This document shows positions 50,348-50,638 of a stretch of 50,638 nucleotides of DNA, in pieces (the first letter of the stretch is position 1; each line of letters starts with the position of its first letter). Location of the stretch: contig JALGVT010000026.1 of NCBI GenBank assembly GCA_025774555.1, positions 1 through 50,638 on the forward strand. Reading direction: 5' to 3'. Origin of the DNA: a candidate division LCP-89 bacterium. GTDB taxonomy: Bacteria > Electryoneota > B3-LCP. The position numbers were made by a program, and so were the translations under genes. The notes below the pieces were generated by a model. The model made no database searches and had not been told where the DNA came from. It saw only the letters and a list, made by a program, of their open reading frames with translations.

Positions 50348-50638
50348 TATTACCATGCTGTCACGTCTCCGTACTTTGTAGTATCTGTTAAATCCATCTT
50401 ACTCTTCCTTCATCCATCCCCGCCAAAAAAAAGCTTGGCACCCCACAGTTCTGCTGTGGCGGGTGGCAGGGACAGCTTGATGTCCCGGTTTGCCCCGGTG
50501 CCCCACAGTTCTGCTGTGGGTTTGCTATTAACACCACCAATCCGTATAATCCCCACAATCCGAATCATCCGTTATTCAGACAATTGCCACCAACCTTAGT
50601 AAATAAACAACAAATCACTTGACAATATCCTATCAATG
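50348..50638. other. Repeat-containing right end of window
   Basis: No gene. It holds repeat copy 2 (50458-50545), an extra GGCACCCCACAGTTCTGCTG unit just before it (50437-50456), and a decayed continuation reading NTTNPYNPHNPNHP. TTGACA at 50619-50624 may be the -35 of the next gene, whose -10 would fall beyond the edge. Confidence 0.6.
50458..50545. repeat. Dispersed palindromic repeat, copy 2
   Basis: It matches 42658-42748 with a short indel and a few substitutions, in the same orientation, about 7.8 kb away. The shared last 25 bases would encode FAINTTNP, the start of a sorting domain, so a fragment of coding sequence travels with the repeat. Confidence 0.85.

Overview
This window most likely comes from a Gram-negative, flagellated member of the Fibrobacterota-Chlorobiota-Bacteroidota (FCB) side of the tree, probably a candidate phylum known mainly from metagenomes. 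The evidence is two C-terminal sorting domains of the NPFNPTT type (ends of the genes at 42481-42981 and 44895-46859), FCB-style lipoproteins built of TPRs, outer-membrane flagellar rings (flgH, flgI), and a menaquinone methyltransferase. Six promoter-like sites share a TTGAnn or TTGCAT -35, a spacer of exactly 17 bases and a TATATT -10, so the housekeeping promoter style is readable from the sequence. I cannot name the phylum from this alone.

Positions 1-18567 are mostly housekeeping. They hold an NhaC-type antiporter running off the left edge, an unrecognised membrane protein, guaB, rpsT, a SIRT5-like sirtuin, and a TPR lipoprotein ending in a TonB domain. A tightly coupled pyrK / TrxR-like / radical SAM / pyrD / rlpA / bioY run follows, then two gene remnants, then cdsA, menG, comEC, rnhB, yraN and a family 2 glycosyltransferase. 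The TrxR-like gene is broken by a 5-base insertion and a 98-base exact tandem duplication.

Positions 18568-42264 are a late-flagellar locus. A perfect sigma-54 promoter leads into flgF-flgG-flgA-flgH-flgI-flgJ-flgN-flgK-receiver-flgL. A 10 kb block of six putative glycosyltransferases follows (three GT9, three CgeB-like, one of them fused to a Maf-type N-terminal domain). Next come an unrecognised protein, a FliT-like protein, fliC behind a sigma-28 promoter, fliD, fliS, and a FlgM-like protein with a doubled C-terminal motif behind a housekeeping promoter. The block sits between hook-junction and filament genes, so it is best read as a flagellin glycosylation island. This is the most interesting system in the window.

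Positions 42265-50638 are an accessory, repeat-rich region. It holds a decayed sorting-domain gene, several kinds of palindromic repeat (some inside coding sequence), an orphan TolC-like protein, a secreted beta-propeller-like protein with a sorting domain, a TPR lipoprotein, and an AT-rich Sll1717-family P-loop ATPase. Related direct repeats at 42658 and 50458 bracket most of this segment.
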